A DNA stretch of 64,000 nt from Dehalococcoides sp. JdFR-54 (lineage in GTDB: Bacteria; Chloroflexota; Dehalococcoidia; JdFR-54), in the NCBI GenBank assembly GCA_002011475.1, contig MTNP01000049.1, forward strand, positions 1-64,000, in the 5' to 3' direction. The position numbers and the translations under genes are program-made. The notes beneath the pieces are model-generated. The model searched no databases. It was not told the origin of the DNA and worked only from the letters and a program-made list of their open reading frames with translations. Positions 51,442 to 58,610 of the stretch are shown one piece after another. Each line of letters starts with the position of its first letter. Within the stretch, counting starts at the first letter, position 1.

Positions 51442-54010
51442 TCTCCACCTCCAGATTGAGGGTCACCGTATCCTGGGGAAGCTGGGTCTCGGACACCGGC
51501 ATCGGAAGCTTATTGATAAGCTCGATGATATTAGCCTTCGAGAGGGAGATGCGCTCTGCCGAGAGATTAACGCCTATTTGCCCCTTTATGCCTTTGGCTT
51601 TCAGGTCTTGTAGCAGTTCAGTTAGCTTTTCTACCCCCTCCAGCGATTCAGCTTTAATATCAACGGCAAACTGGATAACTTTGGCCTTCTCTTCCAGCTT
51701 GTTATATACCTCTGACCGCAAGCCTGCAGGTGTGGCAGCCTGGAAGGGACGAGGCTCTGTCCGAACTGGCATGGGTGTAGGAGTGGGAGTAGGTGTTGGA
51801 GTTGGCGTGGGGGTAGGCGTAGGAGTAGGAGTGGGCACTGCTCTGTATTTGGCATCTTTAAGGCGCATCTTATCGGTCAAAGCCAATCGTTTAATAGCCT
51901 CGGGGCTCTCTTTGCCCAGAACTGTTACCCCATCCTCGATAACTATCTCTCCTTCAAGGGCCAGCTCCTTCGCCTTCTCCTCAAAGATAGCCCTGCTCAG
52001 AAGCATGGGGAGATGGCGGTATTTGAAGAAACTTCCTAACAGCACGCCCACCTCCATGCCCTTAGCCGCCTCAGCTGTTACCTCCTGCTTACAGGCCTGC
52101 TTCACATCTAACGGAGAATGCTCTCTTCTAAGAAGCCCGAGAATGGACTCCTTCCCCAAGTCTACCGGCAGAGCCATATGGGTCTCTCCCTTCGGCGGGA
52201 GAGGCTTCATGTATCGCCCGTAGGCCGCTTTTAAGGCCTTCGTGAGTTCGCCTCTTTCCTCCTTCTCTACGTCCTCCAGTTCCTTCTGCTCGTCCTTCTC
52301 AATTTCTTCCTTTAAGAGCTCGCATTCGAGCAGCCTCCTGCTTCTCAACAGGAAATCGCCCTCAGAAGTGAGGTCTTGGCCCGTAGTGGGCAGGATGACT
52401 GCTACAGTGTTGGCCTTCTCCACGTTCTTGAGCATGTCCAGGATTTCTGTATCACCTAAGTTCAGCAGTGAGATGACCACTTTGGCTTTGGAAGTATCGG
52501 GTATTGGATCAAGCGGACAAACATAGACCTCCTCTATGTCCTCTACTCCCGCTTGATAAGTAGTTGTCCTTGCCGTTTTCAGGAGGACTTCACCCTTTAT
52601 GACCTCGGCGAATTTTATCTTGGCCTTGTCCTTCATCTCGGGGTCCTGGAGATTTCGCCTTGCCCGCTCATCCACGACCACTCGTATTTTCCTTCTCGGC
52701 TCAAAGATATAATTGCCGTTCCTCTTCCGCAGATGCCAACACTTATCATAGCATTGTGCCAAAGCAGTCTGAAGCTCGGCGATGGTAACAATGGGCCTAA
52801 CCGCTCCAAGAAGCGCCCGAGCTTCCTCAATGCCCCTGGCCTCTGTCAACGACCAAAGGAAGACAGAGGTCAAGACTTCGAGGGAGCGAGCAATACCTTT
52901 GGATCTCTCTGCATCTTCCATGAACTTGCTTAGGAGCGCTGAGTCCAGCCTATTTAGGTCGTGTTGGGTCTCCCTGCTATACAGATTTACATCACATGGG
53001 AGAAGAAGGTCTCGGTCATCTTTATGCTCCATCACTACATCCGCCAAGAAGGCCAGGACTCCTCTGGTGTGCTGATAATGGCGGTGCCTTCCGTAGGCCT
53101 CGAAGGCCAGCTTCAGGAGCTCAGGATGGACAGGGTAGCGGGAGACCATCGTGTCCCGATACTTCTGCAAGCCCCCCGTAGTGCCCACAAATGTCTCTTG
53201 ATTGCTGGCGTAGACATTCAAGTAGGCACGTATGGTGTCATCATCGGGCCTTCGTGATGCGAACAGGCGATGGAGAACGATGTCCTCCTTATCCACGTCC
53301 TGGTCCAAGTCATAGATAGCTATATCCGGGCGAGTAAGGACGAACCGGATGCTGGTCTCACGCTCCAGCGACGAGACGATGAGAACGAGGCGGGAGCCCT
53401 TCTGGTCAGCCACCTCACTGAGGTTCTGAATGAAATTCCGGTTCCACTGCCTCTCTTGGGCGGTGAGGCTGCTATACCAGTCTTCCCATTCGTCGAGAAG
53501 GATGGCTACGGGCCTGTCCCCCAGGGCCGCCCTTATTTGCTTTACCGCGGGCCAGCGTTCAATGGAGGATATAAGGTCCTGCCTCCCAAGGGCATCAAGA
53601 AGAGGCACCCAGAGCTTTGTAATAGGTCCACCTTCAGCTACGAGCTGATAGGGGAGAACAAGGGCGTCTTCAGGTAATTGGTCAGCCTCCTGTATATTGT
53701 TCACCTGAAGCCATTTCAGTGCTTCGGGGCTCCGTCGGAGTAAGTGAGTAAGGGTCACAAGGATATGGGATTTCCCTGAGCCACCTCCACCTGTGACAGC
53801 GAAGGTTCCGCGCTGCTCCTTTCCTGTGAGCTTGCGGATGGCCGATGTCAATAGTTGACGAAGCGTCGAGGTGGGGAAAGTGACGTCCAAGAAGCGCCCC
53901 GGGTCACTCTCCAGAGTGCCCTTCTCTTCAAGGCGGTAAAGGCGGACTATCCCGTAGATTTCTTTTTTTGCAACTTCATCCCGAATGGTAACCCACTCTT
54001 GGAATGCCAT
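51428..54010 (-). CDS. BrxC/PglY/DUF499-like AAA+ ATPase with Thr-Pro linker, 860 aa
   Basis: Walker A is GGGGSGKSHILVTLTHLL (about residues 71-88) and Walker B is PVAILLDEWEDWY (about 168-180), as in the large ATPases of BREX/Pgl loci. The middle is a long helical region with a Glu/Lys-rich stretch (EEIEKDEQKELEDVEKEERG). A run of about ten Thr-Pro pairs (near residue 725, bases 51775-51840) links to a C-terminal domain ending LPQDTVTLNLEVEIEEH. It is shorter than typical BrxC (about 1,200 aa). AGGAGGTG ribosome site. It heads the tight part of the operon. Confidence 0.82.
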   Translation of the reverse strand: MAFQEWVTIRDEVAKKEIYGIVRLYRLEEKGTLESDPGRFLDVTFPTSTLRQLLTSAIRKLTGKEQRGTFAVTGGGGSGKSHILVTLTHLLRRSPEALKWLQVNNIQEADQLPEDALVLPYQLVAEGGPITKLWVPLLDALGRQDLISSIERWPAVKQIRAALGDRPVAILLDEWEDWYSSLTAQERQWNRNFIQNLSEVADQKGSRLVLIVSSLERETSIRFVLTRPDIAIYDLDQDVDKEDIVLHRLFASRRPDDDTIRAYLNVYASNQETFVGTTGGLQKYRDTMVSRYPVHPELLKLAFEAYGRHRHYQHTRGVLAFLADVVMEHKDDRDLLLPCDVNLYSRETQHDLNRLDSALLSKFMEDAERSKGIARSLEVLTSVFLWSLTEARGIEEARALLGAVRPIVTIAELQTALAQCYDKCWHLRKRNGNYIFEPRRKIRVVVDERARRNLQDPEMKDKAKIKFAEVIKGEVLLKTARTTTYQAGVEDIEEVYVCPLDPIPDTSKAKVVISLLNLGDTEILDMLKNVEKANTVAVILPTTGQDLTSEGDFLLRSRRLLECELLKEEIEKDEQKELEDVEKEERGELTKALKAAYGRYMKPLPPKGETHMALPVDLGKESILGLLRREHSPLDVKQACKQEVTAEAAKGMEVGVLLGSFFKYRHLPMLLSRAIFEEKAKELALEGEIVIEDGVTVLGKESPEAIKRLALTDKMRLKDAKYRAVPTPTPTPTPTPTPTPTPTPTPMPVRTEPRPFQAATPAGLRSEVYNKLEEKAKVIQFAVDIKAESLEGVEKLTELLQDLKAKGIKGQIGVNLSAERISLSKANIIELINKLPMPVSETQLPQDTVTLNLEVEIEEH

Positions 54011-54124
54011 AGCCCACCTCCTAGGGTAGTATTCAATCCAGTTCTAGGGTCCCTTCTTCGATTCAACGTAGTTGACCCACAACATCTTCAACGCCTTGTC
54101 CTCTCCAGCATCACCTGACTGGGC

Positions 54125-54337
54125 TTAGGGTAGGAACGGAGGCTTGAGTCTGTCAAGGAACCTCTTTGCTGCTTTTCTCGTCTGAGCAGCATCCCGCTTG
54201 AATAGCGTTCGAGTAAAACCCAGCCTATTTACAAGCTTGTCAGCCGTGTTCTCAGCAATGAGGTCAATTATGTCCTCACTTTCCTCCTTTACCATCACCG
54301 TGCTTTCAATTTCTTTCACTGTTATCTTCTTATCCAT
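54125..54337 (-). CDS. Uncharacterised small protein, 70 aa
   Basis: Charged helical protein starting MDKKITVKEIESTVMVKEES, with a strong AAAGGAGAG ribosome site. The C-terminal half is basic (KRDAAQTRKAAKRFLDRLKP) and could bind nucleic acid. It lies about 115 bases before the ATPase gene on the same strand. No family is recognised. It may be a regulator of the operon, which is an inference. Confidence 0.5.
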   Translation of the reverse strand: MDKKITVKEIESTVMVKEESEDIIDLIAENTADKLVNRLGFTRTLFKRDAAQTRKAAKRFLDRLKPPFLP

Positions 54338-54390
54338 TTCTCTCCTTTCTAAACCATTGCCTGCTTTGATACCCAGGGCGTTTGGGGGAC

Positions 54391-54645
54391 TCAGTAGGTC
54401 TTGGCGATATTGTAGCGCGGAGGTCTGCCTCCATGCTGTCTTTGATACTTTTGTATTAACTCCTTCTCTCGCTTTTCAGCGGATTCTCTGCTCAGGGCAA
54501 CGCTAATGATATTCAGGTGTGTAAACTTCTTGCCAGAATTGGCCTGTTCAATCGCCCTCCTATCAGGTGCGTTCGTAAGTCCATACTGCACGATTTCGTT
54601 CCCGTCTTTTAACTCATATAACCATGTGTCCCTACGTTTCCGCAT
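54391..54645 (-). CDS. GIY-YIG-like small nuclease domain protein, 84 aa
   Basis: WLYELKDGNEIVQYGLTNAP gives the paired GIY- and YIG-like strands (YEL and QYG), followed by an Arg in DRRAIEQ, a Glu in SAEKREKELIQKY and a terminal Asn in RYNIAKTY. This order fits the GIY-YIG fold, with a degenerate GIY. The start at ATG 54645 has GAAGGGGAG upstream. It precedes the 70-aa gene by about 53 bases and may be the first gene of the defence operon. Confidence 0.6.
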   Translation of the reverse strand: MRKRRDTWLYELKDGNEIVQYGLTNAPDRRAIEQANSGKKFTHLNIISVALSRESAEKREKELIQKYQRQHGGRPPRYNIAKTY

Positions 54646-54714
54646 ACTTCTCCCCTTCAAGTCGGCTCTTCAGCACAGCGGAAGATGAATCTCTAATGCA
54701 CTGTTCCCTTACAT

Positions 54715-54984
54715 TCATCGATAAGTGGTCTCAGTACGCCGTGCCACCTGTAATAGGAGCACTAAACTCTCCTTATCATATACCTCATAAACCACCCGAT
54801 AATCTCCCACTCTTATTCGATAGGACCTTTCAGTCCCCTCAATTTTCCTCACTCCATGGGGGCGAGGATTATCTGCCAGGCTTCTTATGGCGGTTCGCAA
54901 TCGCTCAAAGTTTCGCCGCTGTATCCGCCGCTTAAGCCTTTCCAGATCCCGGTCAGCAGCAGGCGAGACTTCAATCCTATACAC
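54715..54984 (-). CDS. RelE/ParE-family toxin, 89 aa
   Basis: Typical RelE fold: YRIEVSPAADRDLERLKRRI at the start, ADNPRPHGVRKIEGTERSYRI in the middle and RVGDYRVVYEVYDKESLVLLL at the end. The conserved Arg and Tyr residues of ribosome-dependent RelE nucleases are present. It is translationally coupled to the antitoxin gene, which it overlaps by eight bases. Confidence 0.92.
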   Translation of the reverse strand: MYRIEVSPAADRDLERLKRRIQRRNFERLRTAIRSLADNPRPHGVRKIEGTERSYRIRVGDYRVVYEVYDKESLVLLLQVARRTETTYR

Positions 54985-55252
54985 TCCTGGATTCTGCCTC
55001 TCTTTCTCGCCTGCTTACTGCCTCTTCCAATTCCTGTTCCACCTCAGCCCAAGGACGCCCTCCTTTTTCATGCCATTCAGCGCGGGCAGTCTCAATTACA
55101 GGTAGCAATTCGGCATCCTCTCGATTCTCTAGCCATTCCCGCACTGCCTCGGCAATAATGTCACTTGCCGGTTTATGCCGTCTGGCAGCCTCTACCTTTA
55201 AGTAGGTATAGAGATCTTCATCGTGGAACACCACAGTCATTCTCTTGCTCAT
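54977..55252 (-). CDS. Ribbon-helix-helix antitoxin partner, 91 aa
   Basis: The N-terminal ribbon-helix-helix (MTVVFHDEDLYTYLKVEAAR then RHKPASDIIAEAVREWL) should bind DNA and repress the pair. The acidic C-terminal half (EVEQELEEAVSRREREAE) should wrap the toxin. An AAGGAGATGA ribosome site precedes the ATG. It is divergent from the recombinase gene, so the 120-base space between holds both promoters. Confidence 0.85.
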   Translation of the reverse strand: MSKRMTVVFHDEDLYTYLKVEAARRHKPASDIIAEAVREWLENREDAELLPVIETARAEWHEKGGRPWAEVEQELEEAVSRREREAESRSV

Positions 55253-55375
55253 GTCGTCATCTCCTTACGCATAGATACATATGCACGCATCATTATTTTA
55301 ACAGCCGCTGGCTCAGCCCGTCAAGGTTTTAGCTCATATTACCAGACATGCTTGACTTTCCGCAAAGGGGGAGTC

Positions 55376-56302
55376 ATGAATGTGAACAGGCGAGAAGCAC
55401 AGGAGGGCATTATGATAGCTATCCATAAAGCAATCAACGAATATTTAGCAGCACTATCTGTGGAGGGAAAAGCAGGCTGCACAGTGGAGGTCTATGGAGC
55501 AAGGCTCAGGCGCTTTGCCAACTGGTGTGCTGATCAAGGTAAGATAGGTCCCGAGTCGCTATATGCCAACGACCTTAGAGCTTACATTGCCCACTTGCAG
55601 GCAAAAGGTAATGGCAATGGAACCCCAAGGCAGAATGCAATGGTGACCAAGGCATTCTCCAAATGGCTGGTTGCCGAGGGAGAGTTACAGGCTGATCCAT
55701 TTACTAGCGTGAAATTGCCGAAGCCATCCCGTAGAATACCTGAGCCTTTCTCAGACGAGGAGGTAAGGCTGCTCCTTAAGGCTACACGCCAAACCCGAAA
55801 CCCACAGCGTAATAAAGTCATCCTGCTCGTTCTTCTGGATAGTGGTCTCAGGATCTCAGAGCTGGTCAATCTCGACCTTGAGCGCATCCGCTTTGAGGAT
55901 GGAAGGGCGATGGCTAAGGTTAAGGGCAAGGGTGGAAAAGAACGAGAAGTGCCGCTAGGGAAGCAAGTGGTGACAGCACTCAAGTGTTATCTGAATGGGC
56001 GAATGAGAGGACCAGTATTCACAAACGGCGATGGCAAACCTCTGAGCACAAGGCGAGTAGAGGCGATAATAGCCGAGTGTGCTAGGTTAGCCGGTATCAG
56101 TGGCAAGAGATGCTCTCCGCATATTTTCCGACACACGTTTGCCAAGAAGTATCTCCTGAACGGGGGTGATCCCTTCAGTCTCCAGCAAATCTTAGGGCAC
56201 GCAAACTTAGAGACGGTGAAGCTCTACATTAACCTTTGGAGCACCGATATCCAGGCCCAGCACCGAAAGTTCTCCCCTGCAGATAGCCTGTTGGCTCGCT
56301 AA
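55376..56302 (+). CDS. Tyrosine recombinase/integrase (XerC/D-like), 308 aa
   Basis: N-terminal SAM-like core-binding domain (INEYLAALSVEGKAGCTVEVYGARLRRF, first 90 residues) and a full catalytic domain: Arg in DSGLRISELVNL, Lys in KGKGGKEREVP, HxxR in SPHIFRHTF, His in LGHANLETV and the nucleophile Tyr in KLYINLW. Length is that of Xer-type enzymes, with no arm-binding domain of phage integrases. The GGGGGA ribosome site sets ATG 55376. It is the only plus-strand gene between 41.1 and 63.9 kb. It may mobilise the neighbouring island; no att site or tRNA is next to it. Confidence 0.9.
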   Translation: MNVNRREAQEGIMIAIHKAINEYLAALSVEGKAGCTVEVYGARLRRFANWCADQGKIGPESLYANDLRAYIAHLQAKGNGNGTPRQNAMVTKAFSKWLVAEGELQADPFTSVKLPKPSRRIPEPFSDEEVRLLLKATRQTRNPQRNKVILLVLLDSGLRISELVNLDLERIRFEDGRAMAKVKGKGGKEREVPLGKQVVTALKCYLNGRMRGPVFTNGDGKPLSTRRVEAIIAECARLAGISGKRCSPHIFRHTFAKKYLLNGGDPFSLQQILGHANLETVKLYINLWSTDIQAQHRKFSPADSLLAR

Positions 56303-56316
56303 TTGTAATTGCCGTT

Positions 56317-56387
56317 TCTCAGGTTAATTTACCACCCAGTCTCAAGTTAATGTTCCACCCTGTTTCTCAAGTTAATTGACCAGCCTG
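56317..56387. repeat. Three direct repeats at the IS21 remnant end
   Basis: Units: TCTCAGGTTAATTTACCACC at 56317, TCTCAAGTTAATGTTCCACC at 56340 and TCTCAAGTTAATTGACCAGC at 56365. They probably bind the IS21 transposase. Confidence 0.7.
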
Positions 56388-56408
56388 AGTGCACTGTTAG
56401 GCATAGTA

Positions 56409-57176
56409 TCACATGGTAGCCACCTCCTTGGCAAGGGCTTTGTCGGGACGAAGCAATGTCCTGTAGCTCCTACCGGTGAGGGTGATGAAGTGAGAGCAGC
56501 TAATGAGACGGTCGAGAGTGCTCTCAGCTATCACGGGGTTGGGGAATAGGGGATACCAATCTTTGGGAGACCGGTTAGCGGTGACTATCATGGAGCTTGA
56601 GCGATAGCGGCGGTCAATAAGCTCATAGAGATCCTCCGCCTGGGATCTGGTAAATTCCTTCAAGGCGAAATCGTCAATGAGGAGCAAATCAGGCTTCAGG
56701 TAGTGGTGCAGCCTCTTCTCCCAACTACCGTCAGCTCTTCCCCCTCCCAGGTCAGACAGGAGCCGGATGGCCTTGCTAAATAGCACACTGTAGCCAAGGC
56801 GACAGGCCTGATGTCCTAAAGCCTGAGCAAGATGAGTCTTACCTACACCGACAGGGCCGTAGAAGATTATTGATTCCTTCCGCTCTATGAACCGGCAGGT
56901 AGCCAGGTCATGGATATATTGGGCAGGTATTTTGGGATTGAAGCTGAAATCAAACCCCTCTAAACTCTTCCCTTCTTCAAAGTGGGCTTTAGTAATTCGG
57001 CTAGCCAGCCTCTTGTTAGCCCGGTGTTGCACTTCATCCTCAAGAAGAAGCTCCAGAAACTGAATAAAACCGAGACTGTCCTTTTGTGCCTGGCTAAGCC
57101 TCAAATTCAGGGTATCCAGCATACCGTTTAGTTTGAGCGATCTCAGTTTATTCTCCAGCTGATGAATATCGGCCAT
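56409..57176 (-). CDS. istB: IS21-family helper ATPase IstB, 255 aa
   Basis: DnaC/IstB AAA+ ATPase: Walker A GPVGVGKTHLAQAL (about residues 101-114), Walker B LLLIDDFALKEF (about 157-168), sensor VTANRSPKDWYPLF. The N-terminal helical region (QLENKLRSLKLNGMLDTLNLRL) is typical. It selects target DNA for IstA. The gene appears intact, but its partner istA is truncated, so the element cannot move by itself. Confidence 0.93.
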   Translation of the reverse strand: MADIHQLENKLRSLKLNGMLDTLNLRLSQAQKDSLGFIQFLELLLEDEVQHRANKRLASRITKAHFEEGKSLEGFDFSFNPKIPAQYIHDLATCRFIERKESIIFYGPVGVGKTHLAQALGHQACRLGYSVLFSKAIRLLSDLGGGRADGSWEKRLHHYLKPDLLLIDDFALKEFTRSQAEDLYELIDRRYRSSSMIVTANRSPKDWYPLFPNPVIAESTLDRLISCSHFITLTGRSYRTLLRPDKALAKEVATM

Positions 57177-57188
57177 TACCTTCCTCCT

Positions 57189-57415
57189 TTAGCTTTTAAT
57201 TGAGCAGAACAACTCTTCAGGACCATGGAGAAACGCCCCGGTGAGTCTCACCGGCTCAAATGAGAGCGGTTCCTTATCCAGCTCTCGTTCCAGGATAGTT
57301 TTCACGGTACGATAAGTAGGATCGCCAAAGGCATTAGCCCGGTCGCAGGCTTGTTCCAGCCTCTGCTGCCCGTATTTCTCTGGATAAAGCCGCATCAACA
57401 TCAGAGCCAGCCTCC
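57189..57415 (-). pseudogene. C-terminal remnant of IS21 transposase IstA
   Basis: About 75 residues, MRLYPEKYGQQRLEQACDRA followed by the TYRTVKTILERELD segment, which match the tail of IstA. The catalytic DDE domain (about 400 residues) is missing. In-frame similarity extends only a few codons past ATG 57401 before running into the phage-like gene. It ends 12 bases before istB, as in intact IS21. Confidence 0.8.
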
Positions 57416-58153
57416 CCAGATGGATACCGGCTTCGCCGACTTGTGCTCGTGGATGTATCCCAGAACAGCGGCGCAGGTGGGTTCCTCAGCGGCGGTGCCG
57501 AAGGGCATGCCTCCAAAGTCATAGAGGGTTATGATGCCCCCATCATCGGTCTGGCATAGCCTAAGAACCTGGTCTATCTGCTTCTTCACCGAGGCAGGAA
57601 TCGGCTTCCCGATGGCCCTGGACACGTAGAGGGCAAGCCCAAGGGGATAAGTGTGGAAGTAACCTCTAGTTCTGGAATACCTGTCCATAAATCCCCAGCC
57701 TGCCCACATTGCCAAGGCGGTATCGAAGACTGCCTCAGCCTCGGCTTGCCTTCTGGTATTGAAATAGTCCAGCGCCCCCAATAAGGCCAGATCAGCATAT
57801 TCCTGCCAGTCAAACATAAGGTTGCCTCGGCGCAGCTCAGTCCAAACCCTCCAGCCGCCCTCGGCATCGCTGAATTCCTCCAGGGTGGTCTCCACATTGC
57901 CCCGGAAGGGTAGGGCTACTGTTCTCCCGAAGAGGACATCGAAGTATTCAGTATTTAGAGAGCCCATGCCATAGGCGGCTAAACCTTGCCTTAGGTTCTC
58001 TGCCATCTCAGGGTTGTAGTCCCTGAGCGCCCTTATGCCGATGACGGAGCCTGAGAGCACCAGTTCACGATTAACCTTATCTACCCGAAGGAGCTTCTTC
58101 GGCGCATAATAGAGGCTCTCTATGAAGCTGTAGGCTTTAGCTAAGTCCATCAT
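57401..58153 (-). CDS. Uncharacterised prophage-region protein, 250 aa, possibly cut at its C terminus
   Basis: Soluble helical protein. The C-terminal part (VLRLCQTDDGGIITLYDFGG, FGTAAEEPTCAAVLGYI) resembles alpha/alpha-toroid repeats of the terpenoid-cyclase type, but this is only a visual likeness. The last codons (SIWGGWL) lie on the IS21 junction, so the natural end may be lost. It begins inside the last bases of the 150-aa gene (four-base overlap). Confidence 0.6.
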   Translation of the reverse strand: MMDLAKAYSFIESLYYAPKKLLRVDKVNRELVLSGSVIGIRALRDYNPEMAENLRQGLAAYGMGSLNTEYFDVLFGRTVALPFRGNVETTLEEFSDAEGGWRVWTELRRGNLMFDWQEYADLALLGALDYFNTRRQAEAEAVFDTALAMWAGWGFMDRYSRTRGYFHTYPLGLALYVSRAIGKPIPASVKKQIDQVLRLCQTDDGGIITLYDFGGMPFGTAAEEPTCAAVLGYIHEHKSAKPVSIWGGWL

Positions 58154-58602
58154 GTTTGCGGAAACACCCCGTAGATCACCAGCAGGTAGTGGCAGGTGTG
58201 AGGGTCAACGGTGTGCTTATTATTGAGTGACACCTTCAGCGAATCGGAGAAGAACCTTCTCACCCCAAACACCATACCGTACCTGTTGCTCACCTCATCC
58301 CACTCATGGCTGTGGATCGCCTGCCCTGCTTGCGTTAGCTTAAGCCAGTTGTGAACATGGAGAGGGCACCACTCCTCCATCACCCCGTCAAACCAGAGCT
58401 CCAGCACCAGTTGATCAGGGTTTCTGGAGCTGAGGATGGCTGCTACCAGGTCGAGGGCGCCCCTCCTGTTCAGAACCTCCAGCAGGGTTATGCGCTGCCC
58501 TGGGCTTACCCCTTGGTCCTCCACCAGCAGCCTCTGCTGGGCTACTGGAAGGGATTCCAGGGAGGGCTTGAGCCTTGAGGCATCACAGAAGCCATAGACC
58601 AT
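58150..58602 (-). CDS. Uncharacterised prophage-region protein, 150 aa
   Basis: Small soluble protein without signal or membrane helix. It has clusters of His and Trp (EEWCPLHVHNWLKL, HSHEWDEV) and ends CHYLLVIYGVFPQT. No family is recognised. It follows the 558-aa gene by eight bases and overlaps the next gene, so the three form one block. Confidence 0.55.
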   Translation of the reverse strand: MVYGFCDASRLKPSLESLPVAQQRLLVEDQGVSPGQRITLLEVLNRRGALDLVAAILSSRNPDQLVLELWFDGVMEEWCPLHVHNWLKLTQAGQAIHSHEWDEVSNRYGMVFGVRRFFSDSLKVSLNNKHTVDPHTCHYLLVIYGVFPQT

Positions 58603-58610
58603 GCTCTCTC

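Larger units (their letters stand above)
56309..57415 (-). mobile_element. IS21-family remnant (istB plus istA tail)
   Basis: One end carries three direct copies of TCTCAAGTTAAT-N3-CCA-type sequence at 56317, 56340 and 56365, spaced 23-25 bases, as in the multiple terminal repeats of IS21 elements. istB is complete, but istA keeps only its last 70 or so codons. The other end is lost at about 57415 where phage-like coding sequence begins. It is an inactive relic sitting on the border between the island and the prophage block. Confidence 0.75.

Noticed and set aside
51775-51840. Short-period repeat considered as a CRISPR or intergenic satellite
   Set aside because: It is inside the ATPase frame and encodes a Thr-Pro linker. 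There are no spacers.
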